Shown here in pieces: positions 34,696-44,168 of a stretch of DNA of 64,000 bases. The stretch is taken from contig NZ_CP017481.1 of assembly GCF_002307355.1 (NCBI RefSeq), positions 434,001-498,000 on the forward strand. The letters are read 5' to 3'. The notes under the pieces were generated by a model. It was not told the DNA's origin, did no database searches, and worked only from the letters and a program-made list of their open reading frames with translations. Within the stretch, counting starts at the first letter, position 1. Every line of letters begins with the position of its first letter. The translations under genes were made by a program, and so were the position numbers. The stretch is from Pectobacterium polaris (GTDB lineage: Bacteria > Pseudomonadota > Gammaproteobacteria > Enterobacterales > Enterobacteriaceae).

Positions 34696-35382
34696 TTATT
34701 TCGGCAATCTTTTTTCAATGTCGTGTAGCAAGCGATGGAGCATCGCCGTATCGCGTTGCTCTAAACGTCCCAGCCGCTGATGCAACCAGTCCCGCAGTTT
34801 TTCATCGTCCTCAACCGCCAGATTAACCAGTAGCCGATCCATACGATCGCGCAGCGCCGACAGTTGCCCCGCCACTGCTGGCTGCGTTGCTTCCGGTTTG
34901 ACCTGCATGAGTTCAGCCAGTTGGTAACAATACACCATCACCGCCTGACCAAGATTCAGCGAGGGATAATCCGCTTTCATTGGCACACCAGTCAACACAT
35001 CCGCCAGTTCGAGTTCTTCATTCGTCAGGCCAACATCTTCCCGGCCAAACACCAGCGCCGCAGACGCCATCCATTGAACTTTCTCCTGCAATACACCAGT
35101 CAGTTCCACTGGCGTACAGTAATAGTGATATTTCGCCCGACTGCGCGCGGTGGTCGCGACCGTAAAATCGACATCTGCCAGTGCTTCAGCCAGCGTGGAA
35201 AACTCCTGCACGTTATCCAGAATATCGCCTGAGCCGTGCGCCACCCAGCGGGCGGCGGGCTCTTGATGTACCGTGCTGCCGACAATACGCAAGCTGCTGA
35301 ACCCCATCGTTTTCATCGCACGAGCGGCCGCTCCTACATTTTCAGCCCGAGCGGGCTCAACCAAAATAATATGAAACTGCAT
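34696..35382 (-). CDS. lasT: SPOUT-type tRNA/rRNA methyltransferase, LasT/YjtD
   Basis: Predicted SAM-dependent RNA methyltransferase of the SpoU/TrmH superfamily and a paralogue of TrmJ. The 228-residue protein has the family blocks LVEPARAENVGAAARAMKTMGF, FTVATTARSRAKYHYY, ALVFGREDVGLTNEEL and the knot motif DYPSLNLGQAVMVYCYQL. The C-terminal helical tail resembles that of E. coli YjtD. It lies between thrL and arcA exactly as in E. coli. The target nucleotide is not known. Confidence 0.93.
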   Translation of the reverse strand: MQFHIILVEPARAENVGAAARAMKTMGFSSLRIVGSTVHQEPAARWVAHGSGDILDNVQEFSTLAEALADVDFTVATTARSRAKYHYYCTPVELTGVLQEKVQWMASAALVFGREDVGLTNEELELADVLTGVPMKADYPSLNLGQAVMVYCYQLAELMQVKPEATQPAVAGQLSALRDRMDRLLVNLAVEDDEKLRDWLHQRLGRLEQRDTAMLHRLLHDIEKRLPK

Positions 35383-35795
35383 AGACTCCTCAGTATGGGT
35401 TACATGCGTTTTAGCAATAGTTTATCTGCTCGCCAAACAACGCGGCCCTGTAATCGATAACAATTTATTGATGACGACGATTTATTGATAACGACAGTTT
35501 GTTGAGTATCACGGTGAAAACTTAACAATAAACCAACAACATTTCCGGCATCAACGCAGCCTTCGGTCGGAAACATCGGTGAGTCCAAAAAGTGGGCGGG
35601 AAGATAAAACCCTAATAAAAATAAGGTAAATTATTTTATTTCAATAAGTTATAAAACTACCAGCGACTGTGTAGCGCCAATTATGATTATTGGCATTTGC
35701 TATGCTAAATCGTTCATAAAAAGTGCTAAATTGTGACGTAAACTGGCAATCCTATAAGTGTTTATCACAAAATAGTTAACGTGCTAAAATGAAAT
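35383..35795. other. lasT-arcA spacer, upstream part
   Basis: This is an AT-rich divergent spacer with no credible gene. It contains the lasT promoter and the distal arcA control region. E. coli has the small gene yjjY here; I found no matching reading frame. Confidence 0.4.
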
Positions 35796-35809
35796 TTGAT
35801 ATATGTCAA
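35796..35809 (+). promoter_or_regulatory. FNR-type site upstream of arcA
   Basis: TTGATATATGTCAA matches the FNR consensus TTGAT-N4-ATCAA at nine of ten defined positions. FNR activation of arcA under anaerobiosis is established in E. coli. The site lies 324 nt upstream of the arcA ATG, implying a long transcribed leader if the promoter is nearby. Confidence 0.75.
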
Positions 35810-35917
35810 CAGAACCGTAGATTTATCAGCAGGCAAAATCTGTGCTTACTGTTATGTTGCTGTTAATAAGGTTAAACTGTGCGCCACTTTGAGCGCAGTT
35901 AAATTAGCGCCACGCTC

Positions 35918-35944
35918 ACCCGCTAGCAGTACCTCTAAGCGGGT
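35918..35944 (+). other. hairpin in the arcA leader
   Basis: ACCCGCT (35918-35924) pairs perfectly with AGCGGGT (35938-35944) over a 13-nt loop. Its right arm ends just before the AGAGA purine tract and ATG of the small ORF at 35950, so it could affect that ORF's translation. The G- and C-rich bases stand out in an AT-rich region. Confidence 0.55.
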
Positions 35945-35949
35945 AGAGA

Positions 35950-36075
35950 ATGAACACCAGTAACGCATTTACGTACTTGAGTCTGACGTTGAGCGAGAGC
36001 GTAGTTTACCTCGGTAAGCTCCAGGGAAATACCCGGAATAACTGGCGTTGTAGCCAGCGGGCCAGCAGGGTATGA
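35950..36075 (+). CDS. possible 41-residue leader ORF upstream of arcA
   Basis: An ATG at 35950 with a GTAGAGA purine tract 1-7 nt upstream opens a 42-codon frame beginning MNTSNAFTYLSLTLSES and ending CSQRASRV, with a stop 58 nt before arcA. I do not recognise the peptide, and it is unlike E. coli YjjY. It could be a short regulatory ORF, chance coding in a structured leader, or part of a dispersed intergenic repeat. Without homologues or expression data, coding status is unproven. Confidence 0.3.
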   Translation: MNTSNAFTYLSLTLSESVVYLGKLQGNTRNNWRCSQRASRV

Positions 36076-36133
36076 CAGCGACTTCTGTACTTCCGATTTC
36101 TATAATTTAAGTTGGCAATTTTAGGTAGCAAAC

Positions 36134-36850
36134 ATGCAGACGCCGCACATTCTTATTGTTGAAGACGAGCTAGTAACTCGTAATACCCTCAAAAGCATTT
36201 TTGAGGCGGAAGGATACGTTGTTCACGAAGCCACTGATGGCGCAGAAATGCACCACATTTTGTCTGAGAATGACATCAATCTGGTGATCATGGACATCAA
36301 CCTGCCAGGAAAGAACGGCCTGTTGCTGGCACGTGAATTGCGCGAGCAAGCCACCGTTGCCTTGATGTTCCTCACCGGCCGCGACAATGAGGTCGATAAG
36401 ATCCTCGGTCTGGAAATCGGTGCGGATGACTACATCACCAAACCGTTCAACCCACGTGAATTGACGATCCGCGCCCGTAACCTGCTGTCACGTACCATGA
36501 ATCTGGGCAGTGGCACTGAAGAGCGTCGTCTGGTGGAAAGCTATCGCTTCAACGGCTGGGAACTGGACATCAATAGCCGTTCTCTGATTAGCCCGGCTGG
36601 CGAACAATACAAGCTGCCGCGCAGTGAATTCCGCGCCATGCTGCACTTCTGCGAAAACCCGGGCAAGATTCAATCCCGTGCGGAATTGCTGAAGAAAATG
36701 ACGGGTCGCGAGCTTAAGCCGCATGACCGTACCGTTGACGTCACCATCCGTCGTATCCGCAAGCACTTTGAATCTACGGCTGATACGCCAGAAATCATCG
36801 CGACGATCCACGGCGAAGGTTACCGTTTCTGCGGCGATCTGGAAAATTAA
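36134..36850 (+). CDS. arcA: aerobic respiration control response regulator
   Basis: Response regulator of the ArcBA redox system; represses respiratory genes at low oxygen. The 238-residue protein has a receiver domain (about 1-120) with the acidic pocket Glu10/Asp11 and the phospho-acceptor Asp54 ([13 protein letters not shown]). An OmpR-type winged helix (about 135-235) has [27 protein letters not shown] and [15 protein letters not shown]. The protein is nearly identical to E. coli ArcA. Upstream are an FNR-type site and a leader of about 320 nt. Confidence 0.99.
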   Translation: MQTPHILIVEDELVTRNTLKSIFEAEGYVVHEATDGAEMHHILSENDINLVIMDINLPGKNGLLLARELREQATVALMFLTGRDNEVDKILGLEIGADDYITKPFNPRELTIRARNLLSRTMNLGSGTEERRLVESYRFNGWELDINSRSLISPAGEQYKLPRSEFRAMLHFCENPGKIQSRAELLKKMTGRELKPHDRTVDVTIRRIRKHFESTADTPEIIATIHGEGYRFCGDLEN

Positions 36851-36857
36851 TTCCCTC

Positions 36858-36888
36858 AGCCGGAACAGGCTTCTGTTCCGGCTGTTTT
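36858..36888 (+). terminator. arcA terminator
   Basis: An 11-bp perfect stem (36858-36868 with 36873-36883) with a 4-nt loop is followed by GTTTT. It lies 8 nt after the arcA stop. Confidence 0.88.
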
Positions 36889-36904
36889 CCCTTCTTACTG
36901 CACG

Positions 36905-37387
36905 TTACTCACTCTTTCCCCACGGCATAACCGGCACCGCACTTAGCGCATTCTTCGGCGAACCATCGACTAAGCGATCAGAGTAAGCGAGATAGATCAG
37001 CGAGTTACGCTTTTGATCGTAAAACCGCACGACCTGCAACTTCTTGAAAACCAACGATGTTCTTTTCTGGAACACCACAGATCCGCGATCGCCACCGTTT
37101 TTGATTTTATCGGACAGCGTAATCGTCCCAACCTGCTGACAGGAAATCGCGGCGTCCGCCGTGTCCTCCGCCAGCCCTAACCCGCCCTTGATTCCGCCTG
37201 TTTTGGCTCGGCTAATGTAGCAGGTCACGTTTGGTACATCCGGATCGTCAAACGCTTCCACTACGATCTTATGATCCGGCCCCAGTAGCTTAAAGACCGT
37301 ATCGACAGATCCCACTTCTTCCGCACTGACAACGCCGGCGGTAGATAGCAATAGCAGACCCGCTCCCACGATGCGCTTTATGTTCAT
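36905..37387 (-). CDS. creA: CreA family periplasmic protein
   Basis: A 160-residue protein with an N-terminal signal peptide ([24 protein letters not shown]; likely cleavage after SAE or VSA). The mature part is typical of Cre[33 protein letters not shown] and [21 protein letters not shown]. Its function is not established. In E. coli creA heads creABCD, but here arcA lies directly downstream and no creB, creC or creD is present. It is therefore an orphan of that operon. Confidence 0.93.
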   Translation of the reverse strand: MNIKRIVGAGLLLLSTAGVVSAEEVGSVDTVFKLLGPDHKIVVEAFDDPDVPNVTCYISRAKTGGIKGGLGLAEDTADAAISCQQVGTITLSDKIKNGGDRGSVVFQKRTSLVFKKLQVVRFYDQKRNSLIYLAYSDRLVDGSPKNALSAVPVMPWGKSE

Positions 37388-37592
37388 ATTTCAGGTCCTG
37401 TGACAATTCATAACAAACGGTTAATAACCACAATTAAAAAGGGGATGAGCAAAATAAACCGCTATAATCTCCCTCCTTATCCAAATTACCTGCGGAACAT
37501 TTTCAAAAATCTTCGGCAGTACCAAAGTGAAAATATTGCTATGATGCGGGATCTCAATACGCTCGCGCTCAATGTGTTTGATGAGGAAGATT

Positions 37593-38480
37593 ATGGATCA
37601 AGCCGGTATCATACGTGACTTGCTTAACTGGCTGGAAAGCCATCTCGACCAGCCGCTATCACTCGATAATGTGGCGGCGAAAGCGGGTTATTCCAAGTGG
37701 CATCTGCAAAGAATGTTCAAAGATGTGACGGGCCATGCCATTGGTTCATATATCCGAGCGCGGAGATTGACCAAAGCGGCGGTTGCACTCTGCCTGACCA
37801 GTCGCCCTATCCTTGATATTGCCCTGCAATACCGTTTCGATTCACAACAGACGTTTACCCGCGCGTTTAAAAAGCAGTTTGCCCAAACGCCAGCGTCTTA
37901 TCGTCGTTCCGATAATTGGAATACTTTCGGCATTCGTCCGCCGATCCGGCTTGGTGCATTTACCCTGCCACAGCCACAGTTTGTCACCTTGCCAGAAACG
38001 CAACTTATTGGCCTAACGCAAACCTATACCTGTCGCTTGGAGCAGATTTGTAACTTCCGTACGGAAATTCGCGTCCACTATTGGCGTCAGTTTTTAGGAG
38101 AAACCCGCTGCGTCCCACCAGTACTTTACGGGCTACATCATTCACAGCCAAGTAAAGAGAAAGACGACGAGCACGCAGTGCTCTACACCACCGCGCTGGA
38201 GCCACAGTATCTGCCCGATGATATCCACACTGGCGAGCCCATCACGCTACCGGGCGGCGACTATGCGATGTTTGTTTTTGAAGGACCGACAGACGAGTTA
38301 CAGGATTTTATTATCAGCCTGTATGACACCTGTCTGCCGACCTTCCAACTTACGCGCCGCAAAGGATTCGATGCCGAGCGTTTTCACCCTAGTCGTGATG
38401 CAGACGGGGAAATACCCGCAATCATCCGCTGCGAGTATTTTATCCCTATCCAGCATACCGAGCCGCTCTCAGCGCTGTAA
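37593..38480 (+). CDS. rob: right origin-binding protein Rob, AraC/XylS-type regulator
   Basis: A MarA/SoxS-related activator of drug, solvent and oxidative-stress genes. Of 295 residues, the N-terminal double helix-turn-helix (about 1-110) includes SLDNVAAKAGYSKWHLQRMFKDVTGHAIGSYIRARRL and FDSQQTFTRAFKKQFAQTPASYRRS. The rest is the GyrI-like ligand domain (about 120-285) that binds bile acids and fatty acids in E. coli. The ATG at 37593 follows a GAGGAAGA site. Its end overlaps the convergent gpmB by 12 nt. Confidence 0.96.
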   Translation: MDQAGIIRDLLNWLESHLDQPLSLDNVAAKAGYSKWHLQRMFKDVTGHAIGSYIRARRLTKAAVALCLTSRPILDIALQYRFDSQQTFTRAFKKQFAQTPASYRRSDNWNTFGIRPPIRLGAFTLPQPQFVTLPETQLIGLTQTYTCRLEQICNFRTEIRVHYWRQFLGETRCVPPVLYGLHHSQPSKEKDDEHAVLYTTALEPQYLPDDIHTGEPITLPGGDYAMFVFEGPTDELQDFIISLYDTCLPTFQLTRRKGFDAERFHPSRDADGEIPAIIRCEYFIPIQHTEPLSAL

Positions 38481-39119
38481 TTCATCCAGTGCCGGAATAT
38501 CCAAATGCGAAATATCTCCGGCCGTTTCCACTACCCATCCCGGTGCCAGCCACGGGCTTTGCTGATAATCAATGCGCGACAGGGAACAGTTACGCAGGCG
38601 CAGTCGCCGTTCAGCCGATGCGGGTAACCCCAGAACCGTACTCAGCAAGCACCCCAGCGCCATACCGTGGCTAACCAGCAAAGGACGACTTCCCGCAGGC
38701 AACGCCAGACAACGTTCCAGAACACCGTGCATGCGCAATGCCACATCAACCATCGATTCGCCTTCCGGGATGCGGCCATCAGGTGTGCCATCCACCAGCC
38801 CTTTACGCCACTTTTCTTCCTCGGCGGTCAGCGAATCCAAATCGCGGGCTTCTAAGACGCCCATATTCAACTCACGTAACCCAGGCTCCAGGATTATCTG
38901 GCAATCACCACAAGATTTAGCGATGATTTCTGTCGTCTGACGCGTTCTTCCGAGATCGCTGGTAAAAATATGCGTAATCCCTAACGTCCTGATTCTTTCA
39001 GCAACTTGCTGTGCCTGTTGCTCACCTCTTGGCGTCAGCGCACTGTCCGATTGACCTTGAATACGTCGAGCCACATTCCATTCCGTTTCGCCGTGGCGAA
39101 CAAGATATACCTGTAACAT
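38469..39119 (-). CDS. gpmB: histidine phosphatase family protein, GpmB
   Basis: A phosphoglycerate-mutase-like phosphatase (also called YtjC). The 216-residue protein begins LQVYLVRHGETEWNVARRIQG, with the catalytic His in the RHG motif (His9). The partner His is in LLVSHGMALGCLL. The family includes phosphatases as well as mutases, and true mutase activity is doubtful. It converges with rob, overlapping by 12 nt, and is divergent from yjjX over 50 nt, as in E. coli. Confidence 0.94.
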   Translation of the reverse strand: MLQVYLVRHGETEWNVARRIQGQSDSALTPRGEQQAQQVAERIRTLGITHIFTSDLGRTRQTTEIIAKSCGDCQIILEPGLRELNMGVLEARDLDSLTAEEEKWRKGLVDGTPDGRIPEGESMVDVALRMHGVLERCLALPAGSRPLLVSHGMALGCLLSTVLGLPASAERRLRLRNCSLSRIDYQQSPWLAPGWVVETAGDISHLDIPALDELQR

Positions 39120-39169
39120 GGTTATTTTCCGTTATACTGCGTCAAATTAACTAAAGGTACGAAACTGTT

Positions 39170-39709
39170 ATGTATCACGTTGTTGCTGCAACTACCAACC
39201 CGGCAAAGATTAAGGCTATTACTCTGGCATTCACCGATGTCTTTGGTGCAGAAAACTGCCGCATCGAAGGCGTTGACGTCGACAGTGGCGTCCCGCGCCA
39301 GCCTCTCGGCTCTCTCGAAACCCGTACAGGCGCAAGAAACCGCGTCATGATGGCGCGCCAGGTGCGTCCAGAAGCCGACTTTTGGGTCGGTGTCGAAGCA
39401 GGCATTGAAGAAAGCATGACGTTCGCCTGGATGGTGATCGAAAATGCTCACCTGCGCGGCGAATCACGTTCCGCAAGCCTGGTTCTTCCAGAAAGTATAT
39501 TACATGGTATCCGTGAAGGGCGGGAATTAGGCGATGAAATGGAACGTTTGACAGGCGTTCAGAATATCAAGCATAAAGGTGGTGCCATCGGCGTCTTCAC
39601 CGACGGCAAATTATCACGCACTAGCGTGTATCATCAGGCATTGCTGCTGGCACTGGTACCGTTCCATAACCCGATCTACCAGATTCCCGTTCAGACAACG
39701 ACACAGTAA
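39170..39709 (+). CDS. yjjX: inosine/xanthosine triphosphatase YjjX
   Basis: House-cleaning enzyme hydrolysing ITP and XTP. The 179 residues carry the ITPase-like fold signatures [18 protein letters not shown] at the N-terminus and [31 protein letters not shown] and [14 protein letters not shown] further on. It ends 3 nt before the end of the convergent trpR. The divergent spacer to gpmB carries a TATACT that could be a -10 element. Identity is secure by sequence and neighbourhood. Confidence 0.95.
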   Translation: MYHVVAATTNPAKIKAITLAFTDVFGAENCRIEGVDVDSGVPRQPLGSLETRTGARNRVMMARQVRPEADFWVGVEAGIEESMTFAWMVIENAHLRGESRSASLVLPESILHGIREGRELGDEMERLTGVQNIKHKGGAIGVFTDGKLSRTSVYHQALLLALVPFHNPIYQIPVQTTTQ

Positions 39710-39712
39710 CCG

Positions 39713-40060
39713 TTACGCGTTGTCACCCAACGGTTTATCTGTCGACAGCAACTGCGCTTCCAGCCAGCTTTTTAACGCGGGGGGCGCGGCTTTCAAACTG
39801 TTTGAACCGCGCGTAATCGTCGCAATACCCGCACCTAACTCGCTTTTCAGCTCACGCTGGCTCATTTCACCCCGCATTAGCTCCTGTATAATTCGCACCC
39901 GCGTTCCTAACGCAGTACGCTCATCCGGCGTTAGCAGGAGTTGGAGCAGCGGCAATTGAAGATCTTCCGCAATAGACTGCTGCAATAGCGCGACAAAGCG
40001 TAACCAGTGCTCATTGTCTTGTTCAGAAAGTGCCGGGTCGATCAGCGATAACGGAGTCAT
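39713..40060 (-). CDS. trpR: trp operon repressor
   Basis: Tryptophan-binding repressor of trp, aroH, mtr and its own gene. The 115-residue protein keeps the core [50 protein letters not shown], with the helix-turn-helix in [19 protein letters not shown]. The start at 40060 yields a slightly longer N-terminus than E. coli (108 residues). It lies downstream of slt and is preceded by a trp operator. Confidence 0.97.
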   Translation of the reverse strand: MTPLSLIDPALSEQDNEHWLRFVALLQQSIAEDLQLPLLQLLLTPDERTALGTRVRIIQELMRGEMSQRELKSELGAGIATITRGSNSLKAAPPALKSWLEAQLLSTDKPLGDNA

Positions 40061-40069
40061 AACGGGCTG

Positions 40070-40091
40070 CCATACTATTTAACTAGTACGG
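40070..40091 (-). promoter_or_regulatory. trp operator of trpR (autoregulation)
   Basis: On the minus strand CGTACTAGTTAAATAGTATG (within 40070-40091) is close to the trp operator consensus, a palindrome built on ACTAGTTAACTAGT. It ends about 10 nt before the trpR ATG, where TrpR binding would block its own transcription. Confidence 0.88.
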
Positions 40092-40132
40092 CAGCATAAC
40101 ACAATTTCAGGCAACGAGCGCAACGCCACGTC

Positions 40133-42075
40133 TCAATAACGCCGCTGCCATTCCGCATCCGTCAGCACACTGGCTGGCTGGTTCAGGAAATAGCGATAGA
40201 AGACGTCATACGCCAGCACATTTTTCACGTAACCCCGTGTTTCCGAAAACGGAATACTTTCGATAAACGCAACAGGATCGATACGCCCGGCGCTGTTTCT
40301 CAGCCAGGTATTCACACGCGATGGCCCAGCATTATAAGCCGCGGAAGACAGAATGCGGTTACGGCCAAATGTCTGGTACACATACTCCAGATAGCTCGTC
40401 CCTAACAAGATATTAGTTTCGGGATCGAACAACTGGCTGCTGTTCGTATAGAACGTGATATTGCTCATTTTGGCCGTATGCTGCGCCGTCGCGGGCATCA
40501 ACTGCATCAGGCCCGATGCACCAACCGGGGAACGTGCTTTCGGGTTCCAGGCGCTTTCCTGACGAGCAATCGCCATCGCATAGCTCTGACTAATGCCTTT
40601 CCCCTGCGTTTCACGGCGGAATTCATCGTTCCAGGCCAGCGGGAAACGCTCTTCCAGATGATCCCACAGCTTCGCGACAATCGTCGCCTGCACGCTCAAA
40701 TCCGCCCAGCGCTGTTCAAACGCATAGCGAGCCAGTGCTTCCTGCTGCGGCTTGCTACGATTCGCCACCAGCCCGACCCATTCGCTGCGCGCCAGATTAT
40801 CCATCTGCCAGAACATCAACTCCCGCACGCGAGTGATTTCCGGTAGCTGAGACAGAGAAGGATCCGGCTTAACCGCCGCCATGATAGTCATGGGATAGCG
40901 CTCGTTCAGTTTCTGCGCCGCTGCCATCGGATAGAACCCGCGTTCCTGCATCAGGCTGCGTAATAGCGTCTCGCCTTCCTGCCGTTTGCCCTGATCCAAC
41001 AATGCTGCCGCACGCCAGTAGCGCCATTCGTCTTTCTGTAACGCATCCGCCGGTAAACGCGCCATCCAGCTTGTTAGCCCCTGACGATCGCCTGCCCCAA
41101 TGCCATACGCACGCGGCGTTCCAGCAACGTGGTCGACGTGCTCTGCCGCACCACGCCATCCCGCCACTGCGCCTGCTCTGGCGTGGCATCGTTGCCCATC
41201 AAACGCCAGGCAATCGTTTCTTCCATCTCCTGACGTTCTGCCGCGCTCATTTTCTGCAAACGGGCAATGACCGGCAGCATCGAACGGGCATTATCGGCAT
41301 CCTGACGCGCCGTGCGCGTAAAGGCCGACAGCGTGACTTTACGGGTGAAATCTGTTGGTCCAACGGTCCGAGCGAAACTCTCCAGCGAATTCGGATCGTT
41401 CTGGAGTTTCAGCAGCGCATCGCCCATCGTTTTATAATCGTCGGGTAGCTGCTTGATGAGATAGCTCACCAGACTGCCGCTACCTTCGTCCATCGCCAGA
41501 CGCACGCGTTCCAGCGTTGTTAGCGGCGTCTGCTCGCCGGCCTGCTGCCAGACGGAGAAGAGTTTATCGCACACGGTAGGGAGCGAGCGCCCTGTCAGCC
41601 AGATATCACGCGTGGCTTCCCACACGCCCTGACGCTGACCGGTTGCCCACTGGGCATAATAAAAGTTACAGCGGGCGCTGACTGGCTTCGGTGGCTGGGG
41701 GCTAAATGCCAGCAGTCCGATCCAATCCTGACGACGCGCCAGTTCATTCACAAAGCTGGTCGTCAGGTTACGGGCGGGCGGCAGCGTCGGGTGCGTTGCC
41801 ATAAACTGTTTTACCTGCGTCGCGCTGACCTGACTCAGGTCCTGCGTGAGCGAACGGTATTCAAGATAAGGATAAAGTGGGTAACTGCGCAGCGTTGGCA
41901 TCAGCTGCGCGACCGTGTCCATCTGGTTGCTGTCCCATGCTTGCTTAACCTGCTGATAGCGCTGACGCTGTTCGTCCAGAGAATCCGCCAGCACATGGCC
42001 GGAAAACCCAGCCAGACATATCGCCGAAACGGCGTACCACCAATGACCCGCTTTTATCACCTGCATTAACCTCAT
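40133..42075 (-). pseudogene. slt: soluble lytic murein transglycosylase, frameshifted
   Basis: Two frames together form one Slt70-like protein of about 645 residues. The N-terminal part (42075 to about 41096) has a signal peptide (ICLAGFSGHVLA) and the alpha-helical superhelix. The C-terminal part (about 41098 to 40133) has the lysozyme-like SLT domain with catalytic Glu in AMAIARQESAWNPKARSPVGASGLMQLMPATA. The join ...RRVRMALG|AGDRQGL... requires one extra C in the C4 run at 41095-41098. All conserved regions are otherwise intact, so a recent mutation or a sequencing error is likely. An ATG at 42066 has the better ribosome-binding site. Confidence 0.9.
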
Positions 42076-42424
42076 CCGTTATCGAACTTGCTATCGGCAT
42101 CCTTCATCGTATCGATACCCCTATCCTATCGGGCAGATCCAGTGTGGCACATCATGCCAGACAACGATATGCCGATCCGCAAACCGATTCTGAAATTCAT
42201 CACGCGGGCCTACGTCTCAGATCGGCCATGGCAAATCGCCGGATAGCTGGGATCACAGGCTGAAAACCGCTACACTTCATACTTAGGGTAATGCGCTTAG
42301 AATAATCGATCCGCTGCCAGGGTATTTCCTTAGCAGCGATTTAGTATTAGGTAACACAGTGCTACATATGGTCACCCGCTTATGGTGACAAATCATAGAG
42401 ATAAGAGAGAGGCGAAGTCGCAAC
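42076..42424. promoter_or_regulatory. slt-ettA divergent region
   Basis: No credible gene. It contains the ettA leader, with a small hairpin (GTCACC 42371-42376, GGTGAC 42384-42389) about 35 nt before the ettA start, and the slt promoter on the other strand. No operator was recognised. Confidence 0.45.
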
Positions 42425-44092
42425 GTGGCTCAATATGTTTATACCATGCATCGCGTCGGTAAGGTCGTACCGCCGAAGCGTCACATTCTGAAAAACATCT
42501 CCCTCAGTTTTTTCCCCGGTGCCAAGATCGGCGTGCTGGGTCTGAACGGAGCCGGTAAATCAACGCTGTTGCGTATTATGGCTGGCATTGATACGGACAT
42601 CGAGGGCGAAGCTCGCCCACAACCTGGAATCAAAATCGGCTATTTGCCGCAGGAACCGCAGTTAAACACGGAGCACACCGTTCGTGAATCCGTGGAAGAA
42701 GCGGTGTCTGAAGTCGTGACCGCACTGAAGCGTCTTGATGAAGTCTATGCGCTCTATGCTGAGCCGGATGCAGACTTCGATAAATTGGCCGCAGAACAAG
42801 GCCGGTTGGAAGAGACCATTCAGGCACACGACGGTCATAACCTGGACAACCAGCTAGAACGTGCCGCCGATGCGCTGCGCTTGCCGGAGTGGGATGCGAA
42901 AATCGCTACCCTGTCCGGGGGTGAACGTCGCCGCGTGGCGCTGTGCCGTCTGCTGCTGGAAAAGCCGGACATGCTGCTGCTCGACGAACCAACCAACCAC
43001 CTGGATGCCGAATCTGTCGCCTGGCTCGAACGCTTCCTGCACGATTTCGAGGGCACCGTGGTGGCGATTACCCACGACCGTTACTTCCTCGATAACGTCG
43101 CGGGCTGGATTCTGGAGCTCGACCGTGGCGAAGGTATTCCGTGGGAAGGCAACTACTCTTCCTGGCTGGAGCAGAAAGATCAGCGTCTGGCACAGGAAGC
43201 GTCTCAGGAAGCGGCACGCCGTAAATCCATTGAGAAAGAGCTGGAGTGGGTGCGTCAAGGCGCTAAAGGCCGTCAGTCCAAAGGTAAGGCACGTCTGGCA
43301 CGCTTTGAAGAGCTGAACAACACCGAATACCAGAAACGTAACGAAACCAACGAACTGTTTATTCCGCCAGGTGCTCGTCTCGGCGATAAAGTGGTGGAAG
43401 TTTCCAACCTCAGCAAGTCTTACGGCGAACGTCAGCTCATCGACGGGCTTTCTTTCTCCGTACCGAAAGGCGCAATTGTCGGCATTATCGGCCCGAACGG
43501 TGCTGGTAAATCAACCCTGTTCCGCATGATGTCCGGTCAGGAACAGCCGGATGGCGGCACGATTGAGCTGGGTGAAACGGTGAAACTGGCGTCAGTCGAC
43601 CAGTTCCGTGATTCGATGGACAACAGCAAAACCGTCTGGGAAGAAGTGTCTGGCGGGCAGGACATCATGCGTATCGGCAACACCGAAATGCCAAGCCGCG
43701 CTTACGTTGGCCGTTTCAACTTCAAAGGGGTTGATCAGGGCAAACGCGTTGGCGAGCTGTCCGGTGGTGAACGCGGCCGCCTGCATCTGGCGAAACTGTT
43801 GCAGGTAGGCGGCAACGTGCTGCTGCTCGATGAACCAACCAACGACCTGGATATCGAAACTCTGCGCGCGCTGGAAAACGCCCTGCTGGAATTCCCTGGC
43901 TGTGCCATGGTGATCTCGCATGACCGTTGGTTCCTCGACCGTATCGCAACGCACATTCTGGATTATCAGGACGAAGGTAAAGTGGAATTCTTCGAAGGCA
44001 ACTTTACTGAGTACGAAGAGTACAAGAAGCGTACGCTGGGTGCCGATGCGCTGGAACCACACCGCATCAAATACAAGAAGATCGCTAAATAA
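42425..44092 (+). CDS. ettA: energy-dependent translational throttle ABC-F protein, GTG start
   Basis: Ribosome-associated ABC-F ATPase that gates the first elongation steps according to the ATP/ADP ratio. The 555 residues are very close to E. coli EttA. There are two nucleotide-binding domains: Walker A GLNGAGKST (about 39-47) and GPNGAGKST (about 357-365), with signatures LSGGERRRVALCRLLLEKP and LSGGERGRLHLAKLLQVGG and Walker B LLLDEPTN twice. The tRNA-contacting linker (about 240-320) is intact. The start is GTG at 42425 with an AGAGAGGCG site. Confidence 0.97.
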   Translation: MAQYVYTMHRVGKVVPPKRHILKNISLSFFPGAKIGVLGLNGAGKSTLLRIMAGIDTDIEGEARPQPGIKIGYLPQEPQLNTEHTVRESVEEAVSEVVTALKRLDEVYALYAEPDADFDKLAAEQGRLEETIQAHDGHNLDNQLERAADALRLPEWDAKIATLSGGERRRVALCRLLLEKPDMLLLDEPTNHLDAESVAWLERFLHDFEGTVVAITHDRYFLDNVAGWILELDRGEGIPWEGNYSSWLEQKDQRLAQEASQEAARRKSIEKELEWVRQGAKGRQSKGKARLARFEELNNTEYQKRNETNELFIPPGARLGDKVVEVSNLSKSYGERQLIDGLSFSVPKGAIVGIIGPNGAGKSTLFRMMSGQEQPDGGTIELGETVKLASVDQFRDSMDNSKTVWEEVSGGQDIMRIGNTEMPSRAYVGRFNFKGVDQGKRVGELSGGERGRLHLAKLLQVGGNVLLLDEPTNDLDIETLRALENALLEFPGCAMVISHDRWFLDRIATHILDYQDEGKVEFFEGNFTEYEEYKKRTLGADALEPHRIKYKKIAK

Positions 44093-44114
44093 GCCGTCAT
44101 CGAACGTGATAAAC

Positions 44115-44143
44115 AAATGGCCCGCATTGCGGGCCATTTTTCT
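44115..44143. terminator. ettA terminator
   Basis: An 11-bp perfect stem (44115-44125 with 44129-44139) with a 3-nt loop is followed by TTCTTT. It lies between convergent ettA and the chemoreceptor gene and may serve both. Confidence 0.9.
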
Positions 44144-44168
44144 TTCCAGTACAGCTTCACTTACCTAA

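Noticed and set aside
37400..37618. 72-codon plus-strand frame upstream of rob
   Set aside because: It overlaps the rob start in another frame, and no product is recognised.
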